Source: an uncultured Bacilli bacterium (GTDB taxonomy: Bacteria; Bacillota_I; Bacilli_A; RF39; UBA660). From it: a stretch of DNA of 15,323 nucleotides. The stretch is from assembly GCA_944363695.1 (NCBI GenBank), contig CALVUW010000011.1, positions 1 through 15,323 of the forward strand, written 5' to 3'. The notes under the pieces are model-generated. The model did not search any database and was not told where the DNA came from. It saw only the letters and a list, made by a program, of their open reading frames with translations. The first letter of the stretch is position 1; each line of letters begins with the position of its first letter. The position numbers and the translations under genes were made by a program. Shown piece after piece: positions 1 to 7,198 of this stretch.

Positions 1-58
1 CAAACAACTCGGCTTGCCATTTATGCTCTACTATTCCTGTCGAAACCAAAGCATCCCC
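1..58 (-). ncRNA. ssrA: tmRNA (transfer-messenger RNA), 5' end only, cut by the window edge
   Basis: The minus strand from 58 leftward begins GGGGATGC, continues GGTTTCGACAGG (38-49 region) and then AGCATAAATGGCAAGCCGAG. This matches the conserved 5' end of bacterial tmRNA: the GGGG start of the acceptor stem, the TTCGACAGG block of the tRNA-like domain, and the GC-AGCCGAG element. The RNA frees ribosomes stalled on broken mRNA by acting first as an alanyl-tRNA and then as a short message encoding a degradation tag. The tag-coding part, pseudoknots and 3' half lie outside the window, so the tag peptide cannot be read. The gene directly follows smpB, its protein partner, as in many Firmicutes. 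The identity is close to certain; the exact 5' end (58) is inferred from the usual GGGG start. Confidence 0.93.
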
Positions 59-68
59 AAGTGAGCTT

Positions 69-97
69 ATTATATCACATTTCATTAAATTTGTCAT
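69..97 (-). promoter_or_regulatory. Promoter of ssrA
   Basis: On the minus strand a -35 box ATGACA (97-92, one mismatch to TTGACA) is followed after exactly 17 bases by a perfect -10 box TATAAT (74-69). Transcription should start near 62, a few bases before the GGGG end of tmRNA, which fits a short leader removed by RNase P. The -35 box abuts the smpB stop codon (100-98). This gives tmRNA its own strong transcription, separate from the smpB operon. Confidence 0.85.
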
Positions 98-541
98 CTA
101 ACTATTATGATATTTTTGATTCTTGCTCATCTCACGTTTTAAATCACGTTCTTTAATACTCTCTCGTTTATCATAATTTTTCTTACCACGACATACACCC
201 AATAAGATTTTTGCTTTTCCACGATTAAAATATAATTTTAACGGTATTAAAGTATAACCTTCTTTTGTTAGCTTTGCTTCTAACTTTTTAATTTCTTTTT
301 TATGCAACAATAACTTTCTTCTTCTCGTCTCATCATGATTAAAAATATTTCCCTCTTTATATGCTGCAATAAACATATTTAAAAGAAAAACTTCCCCATT
401 GCGGATATATGCATAACTATCTTTTAAATTAGCACTTCCTTGACGAATAGATTTAATTTCTGTACCCGTTAAAACAATGCCACATTCAATAGTCTCATCA
501 ATAAAATAATCATGATTAGCCCGTCTATTAACAATTTCCAT
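98..541 (-). CDS. smpB: SsrA-binding protein SmpB
   Basis: SmpB binds the tRNA-like part of tmRNA, fills the place of the missing anticodon stem in the ribosomal A site, and lets trans-translation start. The 147 residues match the usual SmpB length. Visible family marks are the N-terminal NRRANHDYFI, the ETIECGIVLTGTEIKSIR stretch (about 17-34), the GxVFLLNMFIAAY strand, the RRRKLLLHK segment, and the basic C-terminal tail (about 118-147, rich in K and R), which lies in the empty mRNA channel. The ATG at 541-539 is preceded by AGGAGG (551-546), a site buried in the last codons of the CapA-like gene, whose stop is only 1 base upstream; translation of the two is probably coupled. Its RNA partner ssrA starts 40 bases downstream under a separate promoter. 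No unusual residues seen. Confidence 0.97.
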   Translation of the reverse strand: MEIVNRRANHDYFIDETIECGIVLTGTEIKSIRQGSANLKDSYAYIRNGEVFLLNMFIAAYKEGNIFNHDETRRRKLLLHKKEIKKLEAKLTKEGYTLIPLKLYFNRGKAKILLGVCRGKKNYDKRESIKERDLKREMSKNQKYHNS

Positions 542-542
542 T

Positions 543-1718
543 TTATCCTCCTAAATCTGGCATAGTTATTTTGTCACTTCTAGAGCAAACAATTTGCCTG
601 TATTTTTCATAATAAGTATGATAGTTTGGTAAAAGTACTTCATTTAAACTCGTATAAGGATATACTTTAAAATTCCGTTTTCTTCCATATACAGAATGCG
701 TATAAATTAACTGCGCTTCTGGATTTTCTAAAGCAATCGTTGTCACACCATCATCAATTGTTTTATGAATAGTAACATTAACCATTAGACCAGTTAATCT
801 TTCAATTCCTTCTTGATCTGAAATGAAATTACCTAAGGAATAAATTACCATAGTTTTACCAATAAAATCAATCGGTTCCACTACATGCGGATGACTACCG
901 ATAATAATATCAACGCCAAGGGAAGCTAGATAATTAGCAATTTGTTCTTGCGCAGGACTAATGCCAGTTGAATATTCAGTACCCCAATGCATAGCGACAA
1001 TCACAATATCCACCTCATCGCGGACACGCTCTATATCCGCTCTAGCTAACTCTTCACTATAAACATTATTTAAATATTCTTTCCCTGATGGTGTATTTAG
1101 ACCATTTGTCCAAGTTGTATAAGAGAAAAAAGCATAACGAATACCATTTACTTCTTGGATTACTTTTTTATCACGATCTTCAAAAGAGCGATAACTACCA
1201 GCAGTATAAACATTAGAGTGTTTAGACCAATAGTCAAGTGAATTTAAAACACCTTGTTCACCTTTATCCATAGTATGGTTCGTTGCCAAAGAAACCAAAT
1301 TAAAGCCGGCATCGACAAAGGCATCTCCTACTTCATAAGGAGAATTAAATCGTGGATAATTAGATAAACCTAACTCGCTGCCTCCTAGAATTGTTTCCTG
1401 ATTATAATATTTTAAATCGTATTCTTGCATAATCGGTTTAATATATTCTAACATAGGTTTAAAATCATAACTACCATCCGCTTGTTTCGCATCTTGATAA
1501 ATGGCGCTATGAATTAAAGCATCTCCCACCATAATAAGATTAGCCGTCATCTCCTGCTTAGGATCATCTGTTTCAGCAGGAATTATCTCTTGTACTTCTT
1601 CAACATGATTACTTAACAAAATATAACTTCCAATTCCTCCTGCTAAAATGATTACTACAACTAACCCAAGAAGAATTCTTCCAAGTGGCGTCAACCTTTT
1701 TTTCTTTACTGCCTTCAT
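543..1718 (-). CDS. CapA/PgsA-family membrane-anchored metallophosphatase-like protein
   Basis: The 391-residue protein has a short basic N-terminus and one membrane helix (about 14-36), so the rest should lie outside the cell. From residue 58 it follows the bacterial CapA (PGA_cap) pattern: LIMVGDALIH (61-70), NQETILGG (106-113), NHTMDKG (147-153), MHWGTEYS (243-250), GSHPHVVEP (274-282) and YSLGNFISDQ (293-302). The conserved D, N and H residues suggest a calcineurin-like metal site. Family members work in poly-gamma-glutamate or capsule production, but no pgsB or pgsC partner is present here, so a role in polymer synthesis is not supported. Many similar free-standing proteins exist with unknown substrates. 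The ATG (1718) has AAGGTG upstream within the end of rnr (4 bases between the genes). Family assignment is firm; function is open. Confidence 0.87.
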   Translation of the reverse strand: MKAVKKKRLTPLGRILLGLVVVIILAGGIGSYILLSNHVEEVQEIIPAETDDPKQEMTANLIMVGDALIHSAIYQDAKQADGSYDFKPMLEYIKPIMQEYDLKYYNQETILGGSELGLSNYPRFNSPYEVGDAFVDAGFNLVSLATNHTMDKGEQGVLNSLDYWSKHSNVYTAGSYRSFEDRDKKVIQEVNGIRYAFFSYTTWTNGLNTPSGKEYLNNVYSEELARADIERVRDEVDIVIVAMHWGTEYSTGISPAQEQIANYLASLGVDIIIGSHPHVVEPIDFIGKTMVIYSLGNFISDQEGIERLTGLMVNVTIHKTIDDGVTTIALENPEAQLIYTHSVYGRKRNFKVYPYTSLNEVLLPNYHTYYEKYRQIVCSRSDKITMPDLGG

Positions 1719-1722
1719 ACAA

Positions 1723-3816
1723 CTACACCTTTTTTACAATTTCAAAATCAATCGTTTTCGCTTCCTTAGAAGCACGTACTACTTTAACATGCACTTTTTG
1801 ACCTAAAGTATATTTGGTATGTGTTCTCTCACCTACTAAAGTCATTTTTTCTTCATCATAAATGAAATAATCATCCATTTCTCTAATCGGTACTAAACCT
1901 TCTACCATATTTGGTAATTGTACAAATAGCCCAAAACTCATCACAGAAGAAATAATACCATCATATTCTTCACCAATATGGTCTTCCATATATTCTGCCA
2001 TTTTCATATCTTCTACTTCACGCTCACAGTCAATAGAAACACGTTCACGTGAAGAAGCTAAATCACTGATATAAATTAATTTTTCTTGCCAATGATGTAG
2101 CGTCTTAGAAGACATATCATGTCTAAATAAATATGTTCTTAACAACCGATGAACCGTAGTATCCGGATAACGACGAATTGGAGAAGTAAAGTGCGTATAA
2201 CAAGGGCTTGCTAATCCATAATGACCTAAATTCTGTGGTAAATAAATGGCTTTTTGCATACTTCTTAATAGTAGGCTTGATAAAATTGGAAATTCTGGTT
2301 TATCATGTAAATAATTTAAGATGCGTTGTACGGTTGTTGGCTTATTATCCTTTATATTTCCAGGAATTGAATAACCCAAATTACTAATAAAGCTTAAGAA
2401 AGAACGTAATTTTTCTTCTTTAGGATACTCATGAATACGATAAATAAATGGTAAATTCATATAATAAATATGACTAGCTACACATTCATTCGCTGCAATC
2501 ATAAAGTCTTCTATTAAATTTTCACCAATGCCACGATCTCGTAAGACAATATCGGTTGGCTTTCCATTAGCATCCACTAATATTTTTGGCTCATCTACAT
2601 CAAAATCTAGATAACCTCTTTTTAATTTAGCTTTTCGCAAAATACTAGCAAACTCTGCCATTAGTTTTAAATCGTTTACGTAAGGCTCATATCCTTCTGG
2701 GACACCTTTGTTTTCTAAAATACTATTTACTTTTTTATAGGTCATCTGGATTCTAGATCGAATCACACTCTCAAATATATCATAAGTGATTAATTTGCCA
2801 GCTTCATCATATTCCATAACACAAGAAATAGCTAAGCGATCAACATTAGGATTTAGTGAACAAATACCATTTGATAATTCATGCGGTAGCATAGGAATAA
2901 CTCGGTCCACTAGATAAACCGAAGTTCCCCGTTCCATTGCTTCTTTATCTAAAGGTGAACCCTCTTCAACATAATAGGATACATCCGCGATATGAACGCC
3001 TAATACATAATTACCATTTTTCTTTTTTTCTATACTAATGGCATCATCTATATCTTTGGTATCATCACCATCAATTGTAAAAATTACTTGATCTCGCAAA
3101 TCACGACGATTCTTACATTCTTCAGCGCTGACCTCCATTGGTAAGGTTTTTACCTGCTCTTTTACTTCATCTGAAAAGTTAGTCGCAATATGGTATTTTT
3201 CAACAATTGATAAAATATCAACACCCGGATCATTTTTATGTCCTAAAATTTTAACGACTCTGCCTTCTGCTTCATGATTACTGATGCGTTTTATGATTTC
3301 TACAACCACTTTATGACCATCAACAGCATTCATACTATTTTCTTTTCTAACGATGACTTTTAGATTAACTTTATCTTCATCCAGCATAACTGTACCAATA
3401 CTATTTTGAAAATTAATTTCTCCAACATAGCTATTTGTTTCATGTTTTAAAACTTTAATAATACGTCCTTCAAGACGATCAATATCTTTTTTAGAAGTAA
3501 TTTCTACAATAACCGAATCCCCATGAATCGCTCCATTAATATGATCTTCACTGATGTAAATATCATCATTTAAGCCATCAACCGAAACAAATCCAAATCC
3601 TTTTTTATTAGAATGCAAAACGCCTTTATAAAGATGACTATTTTCAAATAACATATATTTATCTTTATTAGTATGATAAATTGTTGCTTCTTCTTCCATT
3701 TCTTTTAATACTAGTAATAATTCTTCCAAATTACTGGTACCTAGTTGTTCTTCCAATTCAAAAGCAGTCATGCTCTTAGTATTTTGTTGCAATATTTCTA
3801 AAATTCTTTCCTTCAT
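1723..3816 (-). CDS. rnr: Ribonuclease R (3'-5' exoribonuclease, RNB family)
   Basis: RNase R degrades structured RNA from the 3' end to mononucleotides and is recruited to clear faulty mRNA during trans-translation, which fits its place upstream of smpB and ssrA. The 697 residues show the standard order: N-terminal winged helix (about 1-60), cold-shock/OB domain with KKGFGFVSVD (71-80), a second OB domain (about 125-190), the RNB catalytic domain with the metal-binding motif TIDGDDTKDIDDAI (247-260; D249, D255, D257, D258), the HYGLASPCYTHFTSPIRRYPD segment, and a C-terminal S1 domain (about 615-697). The protein stops right after S1; the long lysine-rich tail seen in Escherichia coli RNase R is absent. 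The ATG at 3816 has GAGGT (3828-3824 area) upstream. An extended -10 promoter lies about 40 bases upstream. Confidence 0.96.
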   Translation of the reverse strand: MKERILEILQQNTKSMTAFELEEQLGTSNLEELLLVLKEMEEEATIYHTNKDKYMLFENSHLYKGVLHSNKKGFGFVSVDGLNDDIYISEDHINGAIHGDSVIVEITSKKDIDRLEGRIIKVLKHETNSYVGEINFQNSIGTVMLDEDKVNLKVIVRKENSMNAVDGHKVVVEIIKRISNHEAEGRVVKILGHKNDPGVDILSIVEKYHIATNFSDEVKEQVKTLPMEVSAEECKNRRDLRDQVIFTIDGDDTKDIDDAISIEKKKNGNYVLGVHIADVSYYVEEGSPLDKEAMERGTSVYLVDRVIPMLPHELSNGICSLNPNVDRLAISCVMEYDEAGKLITYDIFESVIRSRIQMTYKKVNSILENKGVPEGYEPYVNDLKLMAEFASILRKAKLKRGYLDFDVDEPKILVDANGKPTDIVLRDRGIGENLIEDFMIAANECVASHIYYMNLPFIYRIHEYPKEEKLRSFLSFISNLGYSIPGNIKDNKPTTVQRILNYLHDKPEFPILSSLLLRSMQKAIYLPQNLGHYGLASPCYTHFTSPIRRYPDTTVHRLLRTYLFRHDMSSKTLHHWQEKLIYISDLASSRERVSIDCEREVEDMKMAEYMEDHIGEEYDGIISSVMSFGLFVQLPNMVEGLVPIREMDDYFIYDEEKMTLVGERTHTKYTLGQKVHVKVVRASKEAKTIDFEIVKKV

Positions 3817-3852
3817 CTATACTACCTCGCTTTATATCTTTCTTATATTTAT

Positions 3853-3861
3853 ATTCTATCA
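3853..3861 (-). promoter_or_regulatory. Probable extended -10 promoter for rnr
   Basis: The minus strand holds TGATAGAAT at 3861-3853, a TGn plus TAGAAT extended -10 element (one mismatch to TATAAT). No good -35 box is seen at 17 bases. It follows the secG hairpin and would give a leader of about 30 bases before rnr, so rnr, the CapA-like gene and smpB may be transcribed from here as well as by read-through from secG. Confidence 0.5.
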
Positions 3862-3881
3862 TGAATTTCATATTTTACCAC

Positions 3882-3908
3882 ACAAAAAGTGCCTTTTAAA
3901 AGCACTTC
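3882..3908 (-). terminator. Weak terminator hairpin after secG
   Basis: Minus-strand RNA would form AAGTGC (3907-3902) paired with GCACTT (3892-3887) around a loop in which TTTT and AAAA may also pair, followed by a short T run and then GTGTGG. It starts 7 bases after the secG stop. The T run is short, so partial read-through into rnr is likely. Confidence 0.55.
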
Positions 3909-3914
3909 ATTTTG

Positions 3915-4130
3915 TTACATAAAAGATTGTACTAAACATATGATAAAGAAAGCTAAACCTAATACCATCGTAATTCTTGATATAACTAATTCCGAACCTC
4001 TTTCTTTTCTATGTTTAAATAAATCGCTACTATTCCCTGATAAAATTTGTGCGGCACTTTCTGCTTTACTACTTTGTAATAAAACAATAATGATCAACAA
4101 AATAGAAATAACTAGCAATGCTGTTTCCAT
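3915..4130 (-). CDS. secG: Preprotein translocase subunit SecG
   Basis: SecG is the small accessory subunit of the SecYEG channel that moves unfolded proteins across the membrane. The 71-residue protein has two membrane helices (about 2-19 and 51-70) joined by a polar loop carrying the family signature VLLQSSKAESAAQILSG (16-32) and the FKHRKERGSELVISR stretch. Length is normal for SecG. The ATG at 4130 has a strong GGAGGTG site (4143-4137) upstream. In Firmicutes secG commonly stands just before rnr, as here. A plausible promoter lies just upstream, overlapping the end of the spacer after the cohesin-like gene, and a weak hairpin follows the stop codon. Assignment is firm despite the short length. 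Confidence 0.95.
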   Translation of the reverse strand: METALLVISILLIIIVLLQSSKAESAAQILSGNSSDLFKHRKERGSELVISRITMVLGLAFFIICLVQSFM

Positions 4131-4158
4131 TACAACACCTCCGTTTTATAACAAGTCT

Positions 4159-4187
4159 ATACTATCATATCTCTTTTAAAATTGCAA
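4159..4187 (-). promoter_or_regulatory. Probable promoter of the secG-rnr-smpB operon
   Basis: Minus strand: TTGCAA (4187-4182), 17 bases, then TAGTAT (4164-4159) preceded by TG one base upstream (TGATAGTAT), an extended -10 arrangement. It lies in the 67-base gap between the cohesin-like gene and secG. The -10 box has two mismatches, so the call rests on spacing plus the TG. Confidence 0.55.
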
Positions 4188-4197
4188 ATATGTTATA

Positions 4198-5853
4198 TTA
4201 ATCTTTAGATTTCAAATTCTTTTGATGCTTTATTTTTCTATAGCGAACCATAGCTAATATAAAGGCAGCCAAGCCAATTAAGAAAATAATAATGGCAATA
4301 ATAATCAATAAAGAAGAAGGCTTATCCGTAGATGACTCTATTTCTTCAACGGCAGCAGGATTTTCTATATGAATGGTATAAACATTTTTATTATTTTGAC
4401 TATCCGTAACTGTTATTTTAATAATGCTACCATCGGTTAAATTCTCATTACCATCAATTACATAGGTAGATGTTTCATCAGCTAACTCTACTTTAATATT
4501 CAATTGTTTTTCGGTAGTAGTTATCGTATATTCTTTTTTATCAGGCGTAAATGAAATATCATGGCCTTCAATTGTTAAATCTTTGATACTATTAGCAGCA
4601 GTTTCTGTTACTTTCTCATCTCTAATAATCGTAATTTGATACGTCTTAATAGAACCATTTTCTGCGGTTACTTGAATGGTAAATACGTTTCTACCAACAT
4701 TTAGTGTTTTCTCACCAAGACCTTCTATTTTACTTTTGCTATCTTCTGCTGTAGCAGCAATAGTGACAACTTCTATTTCATTGGAAACAGAGACTTCATA
4801 AATAACTCTATTCTTAGAAAAATCCAAATCAATATCACTAATTGTTAGAGATTTCAAATTATTATTGGAACTCCGGTCATCTTTTCGAACAATATTAATG
4901 GTATAATCCTTTGTTTCACCTTTTTCATTTTGTACCCTAATGACAATGTTATTAGCACCATAATTTAGGGTTACTGTTCTTGGACCAAAGCCAGGAGCAA
5001 AGCTTGCTTTACTATCAGCTAATTGAGCACTAATTGTAACAGAACTTACATTATTAGCTACTTCAACCTGATAATTTGTTATATTAGCTGAAAAATTAAG
5101 ATTAGCATTACTAACTTGCAAAGCGGCTAAATTATTATTAGAACTCCGATTATCAGGGCGAGTAATTTCAATGCTATAAGTCGTTTTAGAGCCATCTTCT
5201 GCGGTTACGACGATAGTAAAATTATTTTGTCCGTAAGACAATGTCTTATGTCCTAAGCCGCTAATACTAGCACGTTGATCAGTTGCTGTTGCTGTAATAT
5301 TCGTTTCAGCTGCATTTACAGTTAAATGATAATTCGTTACAGTAGGGGAAAAAGAAAAATTAGCGCCGCTTACTTGTAAACTTTGCAATGTACTAACATT
5401 AGAAGCAATTCTAACCGTTGTGGTAGTATCAGCTACACTCACATCATTATAAGACATATCACTAGCACCAAGATCCCTTAAGCCTATTGCAACAGTACTA
5501 TTAGGAGCTGCCGAACTAGGAATGTTGACAATTAAATTGCCAATTACAAAATTAGCCGGTAAACCACTAGTATGGCCTAAGACAAAACCACTGCTACTTG
5601 TTTGACTAATTTGATAATTAAACCCATTACTAGGGAAATTAAAACTTTGATAACTAGTCCCATCTCCAAAATAATAATGAGCATTAATACCATTAATATC
5701 TCCACTTGTGTTAGCACTAATAGTGCAACTGATATTTTCTCCGGCTTTAGCTGTAGCAGGACAAGCAAGATTAACACTAGCACTAGCAGCAAAAACGGGT
5801 AATGGTGAAAATAAACAACCTAATACCACTAACCAACCCACTTTTCGTTTCAT
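4198..5853 (-). CDS. Membrane-anchored surface protein: cohesin-like domain plus four cadherin-like beta-sandwich repeats
   Basis: The 551-residue protein has a Sec signal peptide (1-22, cleavage likely after VFA). A cohesin-like domain spans about 25-150; it has two cysteines (C31, C43) that could form a disulfide, and the CPATAKAGENISCTISA and NFVIGNLIVNIPSS stretches typical of these modules. Four cadherin-like beta-sandwich domains follow (about 154-232, 242-323, 333-411, 422-497), each with the pattern L..L.v....sF....t.Y.v.V ... G...L..G.N.f.I.V.aE.G....Y.I.I.R. A membrane helix (514-536) and a basic cytoplasmic tail end the protein. It should stand outside the cell on a rod of repeats. 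Its ATG overlaps the stop of the dockerin-bearing gene (ATGA, 5853-5850), and AGGAGGT is placed 5-6 bases upstream, so translation is coupled. I infer that its cohesin-like tip holds the neighbour's dockerin. The cadherin-like repeats and anchoring are clear; the cohesin call is by pattern only. Confidence 0.83.
   Translation of the reverse strand: MKRKVGWLVVLGCLFSPLPVFAASASVNLACPATAKAGENISCTISANTSGDINGINAHYYFGDGTSYQSFNFPSNGFNYQISQTSSSGFVLGHTSGLPANFVIGNLIVNIPSSAAPNSTVAIGLRDLGASDMSYNDVSVADTTTTVRIASNVSTLQSLQVSGANFSFSPTVTNYHLTVNAAETNITATATDQRASISGLGHKTLSYGQNNFTIVVTAEDGSKTTYSIEITRPDNRSSNNNLAALQVSNANLNFSANITNYQVEVANNVSSVTISAQLADSKASFAPGFGPRTVTLNYGANNIVIRVQNEKGETKDYTINIVRKDDRSSNNNLKSLTISDIDLDFSKNRVIYEVSVSNEIEVVTIAATAEDSKSKIEGLGEKTLNVGRNVFTIQVTAENGSIKTYQITIIRDEKVTETAANSIKDLTIEGHDISFTPDKKEYTITTTEKQLNIKVELADETSTYVIDGNENLTDGSIIKITVTDSQNNKNVYTIHIENPAAVEEIESSTDKPSSLLIIIAIIIFLIGLAAFILAMVRYRKIKHQKNLKSKD
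4856..4881 (-). repeat. Direct repeat copy 1 (linker between cadherin-like domains)
   Basis: This 26-base block encodes the DRSSNNNL linker at residues 326-333 of the surface protein and matches the copy at 5129-5154 at 23 of 26 bases. The copies are 273 bases (91 codons) apart, exactly one domain, so they mark domain duplication and could allow loss or gain of a whole domain in frame. Confidence 0.7.
5129..5154 (-). repeat. Direct repeat copy 2 (linker between cadherin-like domains)
   Basis: Second copy of the 26-base block, encoding NRSSNNNL at residues 235-242. It differs from the copy at 4856-4881 at three positions. Confidence 0.7.
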
Positions 5854-7175
5854 AGGCTACCTCCTTCTAATACATAATAAGCCATTTTCATCACATCATT
5901 CATCCTAATATTATCATCCCCAGTTACATCAGCGGCTAATAAATAAGGCTCACCTTGTATAACTGTATCATCCAATAAATGAGTGGCCACTTTCATAACA
6001 TCTGCCATTGTCACTCTTCCAGTTCCACGTACATCTCCAACCACAACTAATGTATATTCATAAGTAGTTTGACTTAATTCAATTTTTAAAATATTGCCTG
6101 TAGCAACCACACTATTATTATCCAAAGGATTACCTTCTGTATCAATATAGTACATCTTACCATTTGTTCTAATTTTGGCCATCAATTCATCGGCGGCCAT
6201 TCCGACAGTTAAAGATGTAATAAACTTTTTGTCCTCATCAACCGTTAAAGCACTCATATCTAAATAATCTTCAAACGTTACCTTCCAGGTAGCATATAAT
6301 GTCATATCTTGCAAAAAAGCCACTTGCTGACCGGGCTGATAGGTAACACCGGTTCCATCCGCTTTTTGATTCCACCCTAAAAATGTGGCATTTTCTTTTT
6401 GTGGTATCTCTGTCGTTAAAATAATATCATCGGATACAATATGATTAATATTGGCACTATGAACACGTAAATTAACTACTTGTGGAGAAGGTGGATCACC
6501 AATTCCCCCATTTATATCATACGTTATTTGTATTGTTTTAGCATATCTAGCATAGTAAGTTTTATCATCACTTATATCACGAATCATCCCACCACTAGTT
6601 GTTACCATATCAGCATCAACATCCTCTTGATCCGTCCAGTAAGCCATCGTCCAATCAAAATAAGAATGAATCGTAGGCGTAGTAATCGTAGCAGACTCCA
6701 AGTTATAGATCGTGTCTTCTATATAAGTCGTTTGTTTAATAGCATCTTGATAATCAATAAATGTTAATTTAATGTCTTTACTACTAATCACATACCAAGT
6801 TTGATCTGTATTATCAATTGTAAGCGTTAATTTACCATTTTGATAAGCCGCTTCACTCTCTGTTGCTGTAGCATCATTATGATAACCAATAATCGTATAT
6901 TCATCACGATTAGCTAATGGCGTCTCAATCACACAACTAGTATCTTGCACTTCGTTATTATAAACCGCAGGAAGCAGACAACTTTTTTCTAATTCTGAAA
7001 TAGTAGCACCATTTCCATCAAAAGTAGCATGAAGTTCAACCGCTTCTTTACGATAAATAGCATATAAGATAACATCTTCTTTTCCCATTTTTAGATTTGT
7101 TAACCCAACCGTTGCATTTTTATCTGTATTCCATCCCACAAATGTATAGCCTGGCTTCTCTGCTGCTATTGTCAA
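5850..7175 (-). CDS. InlB B-repeat protein with C-terminal dockerin-like domain; 5' end missing or frame-disrupted
   Basis: The open frame gives 441 residues from a TTG at 7175. It holds Listeria-Bacteroides (InlB B) repeat units: a partial one at 1-42 (GYTFVGWNTD ... LYAIYRK), diverged ones over about 45-130 and 135-212, and a clear one at 213-298 (ITYDINGG ... FLGWNQKADGTG ... LYATWK). A linker domain (about 300-376) ends in YTLVVVGDV, and a dockerin-like module (377-441) carries two duplicated segments, DVRGTGRVTMADVMK and DVTGDDNIRMNDVMK. The protein should act at the surface and bind the cohesin-like domain of the next gene. It has no signal peptide, the first repeat lacks its N-terminal half, and no good ribosome site precedes the TTG. 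An ATG with a GAGGT site at 7198 is out of frame by one base. It may be a truncated gene or a sequencing/phase-variation case. Stop codon overlaps the next start. Confidence 0.72.
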   Translation of the reverse strand: MTIAAEKPGYTFVGWNTDKNATVGLTNLKMGKEDVILYAIYRKEAVELHATFDGNGATISELEKSCLLPAVYNNEVQDTSCVIETPLANRDEYTIIGYHNDATATESEAAYQNGKLTLTIDNTDQTWYVISSKDIKLTFIDYQDAIKQTTYIEDTIYNLESATITTPTIHSYFDWTMAYWTDQEDVDADMVTTSGGMIRDISDDKTYYARYAKTIQITYDINGGIGDPPSPQVVNLRVHSANINHIVSDDIILTTEIPQKENATFLGWNQKADGTGVTYQPGQQVAFLQDMTLYATWKVTFEDYLDMSALTVDEDKKFITSLTVGMAADELMAKIRTNGKMYYIDTEGNPLDNNSVVATGNILKIELSQTTYEYTLVVVGDVRGTGRVTMADVMKVATHLLDDTVIQGEPYLLAADVTGDDNIRMNDVMKMAYYVLEGGSL

Positions 7176-7198
7176 ATCGATTGCTTCAATTTTTTCAT
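7172..7198 (-). other. Eight-codon open frame (MKKLKQSI) at the start of the dockerin gene, ending in a TTGA overlap
   Basis: An ATG at 7198-7196 has GAGGT (7213-7209) ten bases upstream and opens a frame MKKLKQSI ended by TGA (7174-7172). That stop overlaps the TTG start of the dockerin frame. The lysine-rich beginning looks like the start of a secreted protein. A run of six A (7195-7190) lies directly after the ATG; seven A would join this ATG in frame to the long dockerin frame (giving MKKIEAIDLTIAAEKPGY). It may be a leader for reinitiation, a phase-variation site, a sequencing slip, or the scar of a deletion. Confidence 0.45.

Noticed and set aside
3882..3908. The AAGTGC/GCACTT palindrome as a protein-binding operator
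   Set aside because: Its place just after secG and the following T run fit a weak terminator better.
3889..4179. A 96-codon plus-strand open frame over secG
   Set aside because: It is the antisense of secG, has no ribosome site, and its composition is that expected from the opposite strand of a membrane protein.
5577..5908. Three short open frames over the signal peptide and cohesin-like region
   Set aside because: They overlap a well-supported gene in other frames and their translations are biased L/I/V or S/T strings produced by the repeats.
6480..6767. A 95-codon plus-strand open frame inside the dockerin gene
   Set aside because: It lies opposite clear repeat-protein coding sequence and its own translation is low-complexity with no start signal.
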